From NCBI RefSeq assembly GCF_030552475.1, contig NZ_JAUPED010000001.1:372001-436000 (forward strand): a DNA stretch of 64,000 nt, given 5' to 3'. A model generated the notes under the pieces. That model was given only the letters and a program-made list of their open reading frames with translations. It made no database searches and was not told the DNA's origin. A program made the position numbers and the translations under genes. This document shows positions 9,436 to 17,125 of this stretch, piece after piece. The DNA comes from Mariniflexile sp. AS56. GTDB lineage: Bacteria > Bacteroidota > Bacteroidia > Flavobacteriales > Flavobacteriaceae. The first letter of the stretch is position 1; every line of letters starts with the position of its first letter.

Positions 9436-9534
9436 GAAGAAAACCCTATGGGTCTCTCACATCCATAGGGTTTATGTAAATTGCTATTATCAACAAAAAA
9501 ATTGAGGGATTACTTAATTTCTGAAGTGTTGATA
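9436..9534 (-). ncRNA. Candidate structured small RNA or attenuated leader
   Basis: Read leftward from about 9534, just after the -7 box, the transcript would begin with TATCAACA, which pairs perfectly with TGTTGATA (9488-9495), closing a loop of 31 nt. It ends with a terminator hairpin at 9441-9473 followed by TCTTCTTTT. There is no open reading frame of useful length inside. The unit is either a free-standing RNA of about 100 nt or the leader of the lipoprotein gene ending at 9337, with the terminator acting as attenuator. Confidence 0.5.
9441..9473 (-). terminator. Strong terminator hairpin
   Basis: Perfect 11-bp stem AAACCCTATGG / CCATAGGGTTT with an 11-nt loop, followed leftward by a T-rich tract. 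Confidence 0.8.
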
Positions 9535-9537
9535 CTA

Positions 9538-9565
9538 CAAATGTACGAATAAGATTCTTTTCCAA
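9538..9565 (-). promoter_or_regulatory. Bacteroidetes-type promoter
   Basis: On the minus strand TTG (9565-9563), 17 bp spacer, then TACATTTG (9545-9538), matching TAnnTTTG exactly. Spacing is 2 bp shorter than the classic 19. It drives the candidate small RNA. Confidence 0.55.
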
Positions 9566-9566
9566 G

Positions 9567-9599
9567 TTACGGGAAACCCGTAATATATTTACGGGTAAA
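9567..9599. promoter_or_regulatory. ACGGG palindrome, candidate operator
   Basis: TTACGGGAAACCCGTAA (9567-9583) is a perfect dyad with 7-bp arms and a 3-bp centre. It is followed by a second dyad TTTACGGGTAAA (9588-9599) that repeats the ACGGG core. The pair sits immediately upstream of the -33 box of the promoter at 9538-9565, the place for an activator site. Confidence 0.5.
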
Positions 9600-9692
9600 C
9601 TATAATCTTCAAGTATAGCAGGCTAAATGAGCGTAAAAAATAATTGAAAATAATTTATTTTTATCCCAATAACTGGTAAACAAGGCTCTAAA

Positions 9693-10367
9693 TCAGATAA
9701 ATCCTTTGCTTTTTGCAGCATTCACAAGGGTTTCGTCTTGTCCGTCTTGTACATCAAAAATATCTCTTAATTGTTTTTTTCGCTTTTCTATAGCGCTTAA
9801 AGAAAGGTCTAAATGTGGCACTAAATTTTTTGTTTTAACTCCTTGCGATAACAAATGAAGAATTTTCCTGTTTTTTTCATCTATAACAATATCACTTGTA
9901 ATAGCCTTTCTTATAAAACTATTTACTGTACCACTGTAAAATGGCGGGTTATTAAGTACTGCTTGAAAAGCACTCGCCAACTCGCTAGATGTTAAATCAC
10001 TTTTAATTAAAAATCCTTCTGGATCTATTGTTTTTATGATATTATGTATTCGAAACGACTCATTAAACATCGTAAGAATAATAATTTTTGCTTTTGGCAA
10101 CACCTTACGAGCGTATGCAGCTAAATCTTCCCCAGAGGTCATTAAACCATCTTTTGACGGTGGTAAACTAATATCAACAAATAAAACGTTATAAGGATTT
10201 TCCTTTTCAACGGCTTTATCCATGAGCGAAACAGCTTCATCACAATTGTTTGCGATATCTATTTCTAATTGCTGATTTTCCTTTTTTGTAAACAATAATG
10301 TGTTCTGATACCCTTCAATAATCATGGGGTGATCATCAATCATTAAAATTCTAATTTTTTGATTCAT
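9693..10367 (-). CDS. LuxR/NarL-type response regulator
   Basis: 224 residues. The receiver domain shows Asp11/Asp12 (MIDDHP), the phospho-acceptor Asp65 (VLFVDISLP) and the conserved Lys in GFLIKSD. The C-terminal part (ILHLLSQGVKTKNLVPHLDLSLSAIEKRK) is a LuxR-like helix-turn-helix, though it departs from the classical LSxREIEVLxLIAxGxS pattern. It lies 8 bp after the sensor kinase gene and is surely its partner. Target sites are unknown; the ACGGG palindrome about 100 bp downstream of this gene is a candidate. Confidence 0.88.
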   Translation of the reverse strand: MNQKIRILMIDDHPMIIEGYQNTLLFTKKENQQLEIDIANNCDEAVSLMDKAVEKENPYNVLFVDISLPPSKDGLMTSGEDLAAYARKVLPKAKIIILTMFNESFRIHNIIKTIDPEGFLIKSDLTSSELASAFQAVLNNPPFYSGTVNSFIRKAITSDIVIDEKNRKILHLLSQGVKTKNLVPHLDLSLSAIEKRKKQLRDIFDVQDGQDETLVNAAKSKGFI

Positions 10368-10375
10368 AAATATAA

Positions 10376-12214
10376 TTAGGTTATTGGGACTTGAATTGTA
10401 ACGGTTGTGCCAGAATCTTTTTGCGACGTAATATCTATAATTCCATTTATTTCTTTAATTCTAGAGTTCATATTCTTTAAACCTATACCCGATTTAGCTT
10501 TGTCAACATTAAAACCAGCACCATCATCTGTAAGTTGTAGCCAAATTACATTATTTTTTAATTCAAAACTAACTTTAACGTGACTTGCGTTGGCATGTTT
10601 ATAAATATTATGCAACGATTCTTGAATGATGCGATAAATATGAATCTTCTTTTTATTTGAAACTCCATCCCAATTTATAATATCATCATGGTCAATTTTA
10701 TAGGATAGATCATAAATAGTACTCTGTGTTTCAACCAGTGTTTTAATAATATCTACGAAACCGGACCCGGAAACGAAGTCGGTATTTAACTCGTGTGATA
10801 CTTTTCTAATATCTTCCTCAATCGTTTTAAGTTCACTTATATATTGACTCCTTGTTTTTATAGCTTCCTCAGTACTACTCATATTCAAGCTATCTAAACT
10901 TAATCGAGTACCAAATAGGCGACCTAAAACACCATCATGTAATTCCTCAGAAATTCGTGTTTTCTCAAAGGTTCTCGCTTCTTCAATTTTTTCATTTTGA
11001 GAAAGCATCAGGTTATAAATTTCTTCGTTTGTTTCTTGCTGTTCTTGAATAAACTGCAATTCTTTATTTCTATTTCTTTGTGCAATCACAAGGTATACTA
11101 GAAAAGATGCAATTATTACAACTATTGAAATAACCAAAAACCACATACGCTCCTTTGAAATTTGAATATTTTCTTGCTCTATTTGGTTGGTTTCAAAACG
11201 AATTCTAGCAAATTTATTTCTAATGGAACGTTCATTCTTTTGCAAACTATCATTAAGTTGGATATAAGAATTTAAATGTTCTACTGCCAATACACCATCT
11301 TCAATTTTTGAAAGTAATAAGAGGGATTTCAACAAATCATCGTTATGATATTTCTCTGAAATATCCTTTGCCATATAAGCGTAATATTTCGCTAAGTCTT
11401 TATGCCCTTTATCATTATAAAATTCGGCAAGATGCTGGTTAATAACTATAGAGTTATAACCCCTAAAATCAACGCTATCACTAATTTTAAGCGCCTTATG
11501 ATACAATCCTGGAAGCTGACTTTCTTTTTTCGACAAGTACAAGGAATGCGCATAATTATCTAGGACTAAAGCATATATTCTTGGTTCTGCTTTAATAAAC
11601 TCTTTATCAGACAAAATTTGTTTATAATAATTTATAGCCAAGTCAAATAGTTCTGCATTTTTATATGTACTACCAAGGTTTATTCTAGAAATATTTATGG
11701 TTTTCTTATTATCCCCTTTTAATTTTTCCTTAAGCTCAATTGCTTTTATATGATATTTAACAGATTCATCATACTGTTCAAGCTCCTTAAAAACAATCCC
11801 TAAATTATTGTACACAAATGACCTTAAATTTAAAACTTCATCGGAGCTAGGCATGGTTTCCAACAAACCTAGTGCTTCAATAGATGACACTTCACTACCT
11901 ATAAAATCTTTTTCATTTTTTTGAATTACAGCAACACCATACAAGGTTAAAGCTAATTGGTAATGAGCATTTAGCTTCTTAAATATTTTTTCTGCTTTAT
12001 GGTAATAATAAAAAGCACTGTCTGCCAATGGCGTTGCCTTTCTATAATATTCTGCAATAACATAGTGAGCTTCTGCGGAAGCAACAGAATCTTGCTCTTT
12101 CCCATTTAAAACAACCTGTTTTAATGAGTCTATTTTTCTTAAATTATAGCTTTCTTGACTAAATGAATAATTTAAAAATAAAACAACTATTATATAAAAT
12201 AATTTAAATTTCAA
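10376..12214 (-). CDS. TPR-containing hybrid-free sensor histidine kinase (HisKA_3 type)
   Basis: 612 residues: signal peptide to about residue 19 (FLNYSFSQ), TPR-like helical repeats from about 45 to 300 outside the membrane, one membrane helix at 357-379, a coiled coil, the HisKA_3 dimerisation helix with phospho-acceptor His426 (ISEELHDGVLGRL), and a HATPase_c domain with the N box (QESLHNIYKHANASH) and GxG (DDGAGFN, SGIGLKNM). The start codon is TTG: an in-frame stop lies 12 nt upstream and the signal peptide begins right after it. The TPR region is probably a periplasmic ligand or peptide sensor. A 48-residue lipoprotein gene precedes it. Confidence 0.88.
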   Translation of the reverse strand: MKFKLFYIIVVLFLNYSFSQESYNLRKIDSLKQVVLNGKEQDSVASAEAHYVIAEYYRKATPLADSAFYYYHKAEKIFKKLNAHYQLALTLYGVAVIQKNEKDFIGSEVSSIEALGLLETMPSSDEVLNLRSFVYNNLGIVFKELEQYDESVKYHIKAIELKEKLKGDNKKTINISRINLGSTYKNAELFDLAINYYKQILSDKEFIKAEPRIYALVLDNYAHSLYLSKKESQLPGLYHKALKISDSVDFRGYNSIVINQHLAEFYNDKGHKDLAKYYAYMAKDISEKYHNDDLLKSLLLLSKIEDGVLAVEHLNSYIQLNDSLQKNERSIRNKFARIRFETNQIEQENIQISKERMWFLVISIVVIIASFLVYLVIAQRNRNKELQFIQEQQETNEEIYNLMLSQNEKIEEARTFEKTRISEELHDGVLGRLFGTRLSLDSLNMSSTEEAIKTRSQYISELKTIEEDIRKVSHELNTDFVSGSGFVDIIKTLVETQSTIYDLSYKIDHDDIINWDGVSNKKKIHIYRIIQESLHNIYKHANASHVKVSFELKNNVIWLQLTDDGAGFNVDKAKSGIGLKNMNSRIKEINGIIDITSQKDSGTTVTIQVPIT

Positions 12215-12266
12215 TAAAAGGGATTATTACAGATTCCCTCAAAAGTATTTATAATTTCCTTATAAA

Positions 12267-12298
12267 AAAAGCCCCTTGTATTTCTACAAAGAGCTTTT
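12267..12298 (-). terminator. Terminator after small lipoprotein gene
   Basis: AAAAGCcCCTTGTA pairs with TACAAAGaGCTTTT around a TTTC loop. It separates the small lipoprotein gene from the sensor kinase gene, so the kinase pair is either transcribed by read-through or from its own promoter. Confidence 0.7.
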
Positions 12299-12322
12299 AT
12301 TTATTTTTATTGAATATATTTT

Positions 12323-12469
12323 CTATTGATCAATATCTCCTCCAGTAAAAAGTGTGTTTTCAGTTTCTGGTGATGTTAATACATCGTCTTCGTTTAAGTC
12401 TTGTTGAGTACAAGAAGTTAATGATGCAAAAATAACAGCTACAATTAAAGTAATTTTTAGAGATTTCAT
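12323..12469 (-). CDS. Small lipoprotein (48 aa) upstream of sensor kinase
   Basis: An ATG at 12469 opens a 48-codon frame ending with TAG. It encodes MKSLKITLIVAVIFASLTSC, a textbook lipoprotein signal peptide with lipobox LTSC (Cys20), followed by an acidic 28-residue tail rich in Asp, Glu, Thr and Gln (TQQDLNEDD ... FTGGDIDQ). The gene has its own terminator. No known domain. Its position next to a TPR sensor kinase invites the idea that it or its processed peptide is sensed or regulated by that system, but this is inference. Confidence 0.7.
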   Translation of the reverse strand: MKSLKITLIVAVIFASLTSCTQQDLNEDDVLTSPETENTLFTGGDIDQ

Positions 12470-12826
12470 AAGTATTTGATTTTAAGGTTATATTAATTTT
12501 TTCTTTAAATTTTAAAATACGTGTTAATCTAGACTTTGAAACACAAAATCTTTGATTAGAGGGAAAAAATGGATAATTAACTTAAAATCGAATACACAAA
12601 AAAGCGCACAGATTTACAATATACTATTTCGAGGGATTTTTTTGACCTTAAAGTCAAGCGTGGATTAATTAATCTTAAATCGCAGAGGGAATATAAACGA
12701 GCTATTTAAGATGCTGCTAATGTAAGATAAATAGTTTTAATAAAAAAAATAAAATCGATTAAATGTTTAATTTTGACGATGAAATTTAATTTTCAGCTTA
12801 TTTATTACAGTTTTGAAGGATATAAC
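12470..12826. other. Gene-free AT-rich stretch
   Basis: 357 bp between the end of the LacI regulator gene and the start of the small lipoprotein gene. I find no coding frame. The only structure is a small dyad TTGACcttaaaGTCAA at 12652-12667. It should hold the promoter of the lipoprotein gene, but no box of good quality is recognisable. Confidence 0.5.
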
Positions 12827-13831
12827 CTATAAAGTAGACTTGCTTTTAATAAGCGTCGTTTTTACGATTTTTGTTTTAACATCTATGGTCTCCGACTTAT
12901 TTTGAAGCCTATTAATTAGCATTTGCGCCGCATTTGCACCAATCTCTTTAGCGTGCTGTCTTATGGTTGTTAATTTAGGGATGGTATGAAAAGAATCTGA
13001 CTTACTAGCAAAGCCAATTACCGAAATGTTTTTAGGCACCTTTAACCCCAACTTAACAGCGGTGTTAATAGCAATTATTCCGGAAGAACTATCTGCAGCC
13101 ACAACACCATCAATGGTTTTATTCTTCTTAAAAAAAGACATAATCTTTTTTTGTTGGTCGTCTTTCTTCTTAATTTTTAAAACTAAAGGTTCAAAAACAT
13201 TATGCTCCAGTATAGCCTTAACGTAACCACGCTCTCTCAATTTACCAACACTTATACCATCAAGCGTGCTTATAAACGCAATATTTTTTCGCTTTTCTAA
13301 AAGCAAACTTTTAGTCGCATTATAAGTCGCATCAAAATCGTCTACAATCACCTTATCACAAAGCACATCATGCGCAACTCTATCAAACATAACAATAGGC
13401 AGCCCTTGACGAATAGTTGTCTTAAAGTGCTCTATTTCGTTTTTAACTTGAGTTTCTTCAGATAAAGATAAAATAAACCCATCTACGCTACCATTTGCCA
13501 ACAGCCGTAGACTTTCTTTTTCTTGTTCTAAAGATTCATTAGAAATACACGTGATTATATTGTAACCATACTTAGTAGCCTCACGTTCCACACCAAAAAG
13601 CACTTTGGCCAAAAAATGATTTAAAATATCTGGAATAATAACTCCAATGGTTTTTGTTTTATTCTGCTTAAGGCTTAAAGCCACCTTATTAGGTTTGTAA
13701 TTATAAAGTTCGGCAAGTTCTTTTACACGTTTTACTGTATCTTCCCCAATTTCTTCGCTATTATTCAATGCTTTAGAAACTGTAGATATCGAAACATTTA
13801 ACTCTTTTGCCAGCTGTTTTAAAGTTACCAT
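12827..13831 (-). CDS. LacI-family transcriptional regulator
   Basis: 334 residues, standard length. The N-terminal helix-turn-helix reads TLKQLAKELNVSISTVSKAL with the hinge YKPNKVALSLKQ, followed by a periplasmic-binding-protein-like sugar-binding domain (TIGVIIPDILNHFLAKVLFG, VDGFILSLSEE, IPIVMFDR-like segments, DGVVAADSSSGI). LacI proteins in this phylum commonly repress sugar-use genes. The effector and targets are unknown. It is divergent from an HAD phosphatase gene, and the gap contains a 12-bp palindrome. Confidence 0.9.
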   Translation of the reverse strand: MVTLKQLAKELNVSISTVSKALNNSEEIGEDTVKRVKELAELYNYKPNKVALSLKQNKTKTIGVIIPDILNHFLAKVLFGVEREATKYGYNIITCISNESLEQEKESLRLLANGSVDGFILSLSEETQVKNEIEHFKTTIRQGLPIVMFDRVAHDVLCDKVIVDDFDATYNATKSLLLEKRKNIAFISTLDGISVGKLRERGYVKAILEHNVFEPLVLKIKKKDDQQKKIMSFFKKNKTIDGVVAADSSSGIIAINTAVKLGLKVPKNISVIGFASKSDSFHTIPKLTTIRQHAKEIGANAAQMLINRLQNKSETIDVKTKIVKTTLIKSKSTL

Positions 13832-13914
13832 ATATAAACGTGTGAATTAATTTAACGCAATTTACAAAAATACACACATCTAAATAATGTTTAAATATTT
13901 AACGACTCAATTTT

Positions 13915-13926
13915 CGTTAATTAACG
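13915..13926. promoter_or_regulatory. Palindrome CGTTAATTAACG
   Basis: A perfect 12-bp palindrome in the divergent gap between the LacI regulator and the HAD phosphatase, with further TTAACG half-sites nearby (13850, 13934). It is a plausible autoregulatory operator but AT-rich palindromes of this size can arise by chance. A lone -7 box TATTTTTG lies at 13971-13978 before the HAD gene. Confidence 0.35.
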
Positions 13927-13995
13927 GAATAGATTAACGATTAACTCACATTTATTAAATTCTAGAATAGTATTTTTGTATTTAATCTATTTTTT

Positions 13996-14796
13996 ATGAA
14001 TTTTTCGAATGTTAAACTAGTAGTAACAGACATGGATGGCACCCTTTTAAACCCTAAGAGTGAAGTTAGCCAACGATTTTTCAATCAGTTTAAAGAACTT
14101 AAAAAAAGAAATATTCATTTTGCTGCAGCTAGCGGAAGGCAATACCAAAGCATTCTAGAAAAGCTATACAGTATTAAAGATGATATTTCTATAATTGCTG
14201 AAAACGGTGGCATGATGGCACATGACAACAAGGAACATATTTTATTAAAACTAACTCAGGAAAACATTCAAAAATCTATCGAGATTTTACGCGAAGTTGA
14301 GGGCGCTTTTATTGTTTTATGCGGAAGAAAATCGGCTTACATAGAAACCAATAATCAAGACTTTATATCGAAATTTAGTAATTACTATTCCGAATATAAA
14401 ATGGTTGATGATTTAACCAAAGTAACAAATGATGATTTTCTAAAAATAGCAGTATACCATTTTGAGTGTTCAGAAAAAAACATACTACCGCATTTAGGCA
14501 GTTTACAAAGCGACACACAAATTATTGTTTCTGGTAAAAACTGGCTAGATATTTCGCATGCGAACGCGAACAAAGGCTATGCTTTAAATATTTTGCAAGA
14601 AAAACTAGGCGTTACAAAGGAAGAAACGATGGTTTTTGGCGATTATAACAACGATTTGCAAATGCTAGAATTAGCACACTTTAGCTATGCTATGGAAAAT
14701 GCACACGCAGATGTTAAAAAAATAGCACGCTATACAACTAAAAGTAATGCCGAAGAAGGCGTAGAATCCATTATTGAGCATCTCATCACTACTTAA
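13996..14796 (+). CDS. Cof-type HAD-superfamily phosphatase
   Basis: 266 residues with all four HAD motifs: DMDGTLL (nucleophile Asp12, Asp14), a Ser/Thr motif in AAASGRQYQS, Lys in ANKGYALNIL, and the acidic GDYNNDLQML. The C2-type cap lies between. Cof-type HADs dephosphorylate sugar phosphates, flavin or PLP precursors; the substrate cannot be fixed. It is divergent from a LacI regulator, which hints at a sugar-phosphate link. Confidence 0.88.
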   Translation: MNFSNVKLVVTDMDGTLLNPKSEVSQRFFNQFKELKKRNIHFAAASGRQYQSILEKLYSIKDDISIIAENGGMMAHDNKEHILLKLTQENIQKSIEILREVEGAFIVLCGRKSAYIETNNQDFISKFSNYYSEYKMVDDLTKVTNDDFLKIAVYHFECSEKNILPHLGSLQSDTQIIVSGKNWLDISHANANKGYALNILQEKLGVTKEETMVFGDYNNDLQMLELAHFSYAMENAHADVKKIARYTTKSNAEEGVESIIEHLITT

Positions 14797-14856
14797 GTTA
14801 TGATACTTAATTAAAATCAAGCCCACTTAACAGAAGCTGAAAACCTATTATAAAAC

Positions 14857-14893
14857 AAAACCGGATTAGTTAAATAAACTAATCCGGTTTTTG
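14857..14893 (+). terminator. Terminator after HAD gene
   Basis: AAAACCGGATTAGTT pairs with AACTAATCCGGTTTT over a short AT loop and is followed by T runs. It lies between convergent genes and may act in both directions. Confidence 0.9.
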
Positions 14894-14915
14894 TTTTTTT
14901 TGAAGTAAAAGAGAA

Positions 14916-15056
14916 TTATTTACCTAAAATTCTAAACATTCCAGTACCACAAGTTGGGCATTTACCTTTCATTGCTTTTCTACCATTTTTCATAGTAACT
15001 TCTTCAGAATCTTTTATCTCTCTTTTTTCTTTACATTTAACGCAGTATCCTTCCAT
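14916..15056 (-). CDS. DUF5679 zinc-ribbon-like small protein
   Basis: A 46-residue protein from ATG 15056 to TAA at 14916. It begins MEGYCVKCKEKREIKDSEEV and ends KGKCPTCGTGMFRILGK, so it carries two CxxC pairs (Cys5/Cys8, Cys33/Cys36) that should bind one zinc. Sequence and size agree with DUF5679, a widespread small family of unknown function. It is convergent with the HAD gene and has its own near-consensus promoter. Confidence 0.88.
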   Translation of the reverse strand: MEGYCVKCKEKREIKDSEEVTMKNGRKAMKGKCPTCGTGMFRILGK

Positions 15057-15094
15057 GATCTATTGAGTTTTATATTTAATAAATTAATTATTTA

Positions 15095-15125
15095 TAAATG
15101 TAAGTTTTATTATAAGTGCGTGCAA
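15095..15125 (-). promoter_or_regulatory. Promoter of the DUF5679 gene
   Basis: Minus strand TTG (15125-15123), 20 bp spacer, TACATTTA (15102-15095), one mismatch from TAnnTTTG. Leader of about 35 nt. Confidence 0.5.
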
Positions 15126-15301
15126 ATAAAAAATAAATATTATCATCATTTTAGATGAAATACCATGCTTAAAAGCACTTTTGCAAGCACAAACAACTTA
15201 AAACCCATTATTAGCTGGGTAATTAAACAGAAAAGAACCGCCCTAAAACAAAAAAGCATCCCGATTTTCTATAAAGAAAAAAGGAAAGCTTCTCATTGGA
15301 A

Positions 15302-15345
15302 TACCAAATCACTTTGGTAAACTACTTCCTAGATTCCTCTAGGAA
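15302..15345. repeat. Two adjacent small hairpins
   Basis: TACCAAA-tcac-TTTGGTA (15302-15319) and TTCCTAGA-ttcc-TCTAGGAA (15326-15345) are perfect stems of 7 and 8 bp separated by 6 bp. Neither is followed by a T run. Confidence 0.6.
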
Positions 15346-15370
15346 CAACACAACTTCGTATAAGTGCCAA

Positions 15371-15398
15371 AAAAAGCCCTAATTTCTCAGAGCTCTTT
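15371..15398 (-). terminator. Terminator after tRNA-Asp
   Basis: Leftward AAAGAGCTCT pairs with AGGGCTTTTT (10 bp including two G-T pairs) over an 8-nt loop and runs into T residues. Confidence 0.65.
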
Positions 15399-15409
15399 AG
15401 CAATTTTAG

Positions 15410-15483
15410 CGGTCTGGACGGGACTCGAACCCGCGACCTTCGCCGTGACAGGGCGACATTCTAACCAACTGAACTACCAGACC
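15410..15483 (-). tRNA. tRNA-Asp(GTC)
   Basis: 74 nt without encoded CCA. Acceptor stem GGTCTGG/CCAGACC with discriminator G, D arm with AGTTCAGTTGGTTAGA, anticodon stem TCGCC/GGCGA around loop CTGTCAC (anticodon GTC), T arm GCGGGTTCGAGTCCCGT. The 3' CCA is absent from the DNA (GCT follows) and must be added by the tRNA nucleotidyltransferase, as is common in Bacteroidetes. Single tRNA gene with its own promoter and terminator. Confidence 0.97.
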
Positions 15484-15501
15484 GTTGCTTTATTGCGGTT
15501 G

Positions 15502-15531
15502 CAAAGATACACGCCTTTTTGAATATGTCAA
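15502..15531 (-). promoter_or_regulatory. Promoter of tRNA-Asp
   Basis: Minus strand TTG (15531-15529), exactly 19 bp, TATCTTTG (15509-15502): a perfect match to the Bacteroidetes consensus, with the tRNA starting about 18 nt downstream. Confidence 0.85.
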
Positions 15532-15564
15532 ATGTTTTTTCAACTTTTTTTCAACTTTTTTTCG

Positions 15565-16494
15565 TCAAACAAACTTTTTTCGCTCTACCATAAAGGTAGT
15601 CAATATGTTACCGAAATTTTTATTTACATCAGCTTCCACATATTTTATCTTATACTGCAAACATTTTAATTTTAAGGCCTCAAAATAACCACTTACTGCA
15701 TGTAAATAGTTTTCTTTTATACTTTCTGCGTACAAATTAATGTGCTCACCAGTTTCCACGTCTATAAAACGCTTGGGTTTATTATCAAAATCAAATTGCA
15801 GCTCCTTCTCCTTATCAAACACATGAAATAAGACCACTTCATGCTTATTATATTTTAAATGGCGCAAAGCCTCAAACAATCGCTCCTCATCTTCACTTGT
15901 TTGAAACATATCTGTAAACAAAAAAATCATAGAACGTTTATGAATCTTCTCTGCTATTTCATGCAAATACTTATAAGTTTCTGTCTGTTTGTTTTTTGGT
16001 TTTGAAACCACAGCAGCGCTCAAATGGCTTAATAACATTTGATGGTGACGCTCACTACCCTTTTCTGGCGCATAGTAATCGTAGGCATCGCTATAAACGC
16101 TTAAACCCACAGCATCCCGTTGCTTTTTTAGAATTTGCATGAGGGAAGCGGCCGCCAAAACTGAAAAGGCTATTTTATTTAGGTTTTCTATTGAAAAGGA
16201 GTCCATTTCTGGATAATGCATCGAACTACTATTATCTAGAATAATATGGCAGCGTAAATTCGTTTCATCGTCATAACGCTTGGTATAAAGTTTCTCTGTT
16301 TTTGCGAACAGCTTCCAATCTATATGGCGCGTACTTTCCCCTTTATTATATATTTTATGTTCTGCAAATTCGGCAGAAAACCCATGAAACGGACTTTTAT
16401 GCATACCAGAAATAAAACCCTCGACTACTTGTTTCGCAAGTAATTCGAGGTTTTTAAATCCATCTGCTTTATTAAGTTCGTTTTGTATATGCAC
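15565..16494 (-). CDS. DUF58 domain protein
   Basis: 309 residues. The signature KIYNKGESTRHIDWKLFAKTE (DUF58; R-x-I-D-W) is followed by a von Willebrand A-like segment with a MIDAS-type DNSSSM and later FLFTDMF. DUF58 proteins usually accompany MoxR AAA ATPases in co-chaperone or metal-insertion systems; no moxR is seen in this window. The start codon is GTG, 7 bp after the ClpP-like gene, so these two form an operon here. Confidence 0.85.
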   Translation of the reverse strand: MHIQNELNKADGFKNLELLAKQVVEGFISGMHKSPFHGFSAEFAEHKIYNKGESTRHIDWKLFAKTEKLYTKRYDDETNLRCHIILDNSSSMHYPEMDSFSIENLNKIAFSVLAAASLMQILKKQRDAVGLSVYSDAYDYYAPEKGSERHHQMLLSHLSAAVVSKPKNKQTETYKYLHEIAEKIHKRSMIFLFTDMFQTSEDEERLFEALRHLKYNKHEVVLFHVFDKEKELQFDFDNKPKRFIDVETGEHINLYAESIKENYLHAVSGYFEALKLKCLQYKIKYVEADVNKNFGNILTTFMVERKKFV

Positions 16495-16501
16495 GTAAAT
16501 A

Positions 16502-17047
16502 CTATCCTAAAATACCATCAACAATACCGTAGGCTTTAGACTCTTCAGCACCCATCCAATGGTCACGATTAAAATCTTTCATAACTTTATCAAAAGATTG
16601 TCCACAGTTATCTGCTAATATTTGTGCGCTTAACTCTTTGGTTAACACAATTTCCTTAGCTGTAATTTCAATATCACTCGCTTGTCCACGTGCACCACCA
16701 CTTGGTTGATGAATCATGACACGCGCATGCGGTTGGATAAAACGTTTTCCTTTTTGCCCTGCTGAAAGGATTATAGACCCCATAGAAGCCGCGAAACCAG
16801 TGCAAATGGTAGAAACCTCACTGTTTAAAGATTTAATACAGTCATAAATCGCAAAACCAGAAGTTACATAACCTCCAGGACTGTTTATATACAAATGAAT
16901 ATCATAAGTACCTAAAGCATCCAAATACATCAATCTATCTATAACGTGTTTTGCTGAATCATCATCCACCTGTCCCCATAAAAACACTTTACGTTGCTCT
17001 ATTAACTTACTATCAATAGCATCTTGAACTTTTATTTTATCACTCAT
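16502..17047 (-). CDS. clpP: ClpP-family serine protease subunit
   Basis: 181 residues with an intact catalytic triad: Ser88 (FAASMGS), His113 (VMIHQPSGG) and Asp158 (VMKDFNRDHW), plus the YINSPGG oxyanion region. It is shorter at the N-terminus than the ClpP usually found with trigger factor and ClpX; neither of those genes is near, so this is likely a second ClpP paralogue. It lies directly upstream of the DUF58 gene and shares its transcript. Confidence is high for family, moderate for paralogue status. Confidence 0.88.
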   Translation of the reverse strand: MSDKIKVQDAIDSKLIEQRKVFLWGQVDDDSAKHVIDRLMYLDALGTYDIHLYINSPGGYVTSGFAIYDCIKSLNSEVSTICTGFAASMGSIILSAGQKGKRFIQPHARVMIHQPSGGARGQASDIEITAKEIVLTKELSAQILADNCGQSFDKVMKDFNRDHWMGAEESKAYGIVDGILG

Positions 17048-17072
17048 TTTTATTTAATTTTTATCTAAAATA

Positions 17073-17105
17073 AAAAAAGGTTTACCATTATGGCAAACCT
17101 TTTTA
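17073..17105 (-). terminator. Terminator after thioredoxin gene
   Basis: AAAAAGGTTTaCC pairs with GGcAAACCTTTTT around a 5-nt loop; leftward it follows trxA and is T-rich. Confidence 0.75.
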
Positions 17106-17125
17106 GTTTTCTTTTTTTATATCTA

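Larger units (their letters stand above)
9338..9692. other. Gene-free stretch holding a candidate small-RNA unit
   Basis: This 355 bp stretch lies between the start of the lipoprotein gene and the end of the response regulator gene, both leftward. Its centre holds, in leftward order, an ACGGG palindrome, a promoter, an 8-bp stem and a terminator hairpin, listed separately. The 100 bp next to the lipoprotein start shows nothing further that I can name. Confidence 0.6.
15057..15409. other. Gene-free stretch with paired hairpins
   Basis: 353 bp between the DUF5679 start and tRNA-Asp. It holds the DUF5679 promoter, two adjacent perfect hairpins (15302-15345) and the tRNA terminator (15371-15398). 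A 51-codon frame from 15165 has no recognisable features. Confidence 0.5.

Noticed and set aside
15165-15320. 51-codon frame MLKSTFASTNN...
   Set aside because: Low-complexity, no signal or domain, overlaps a hairpin, and no promoter is evident.
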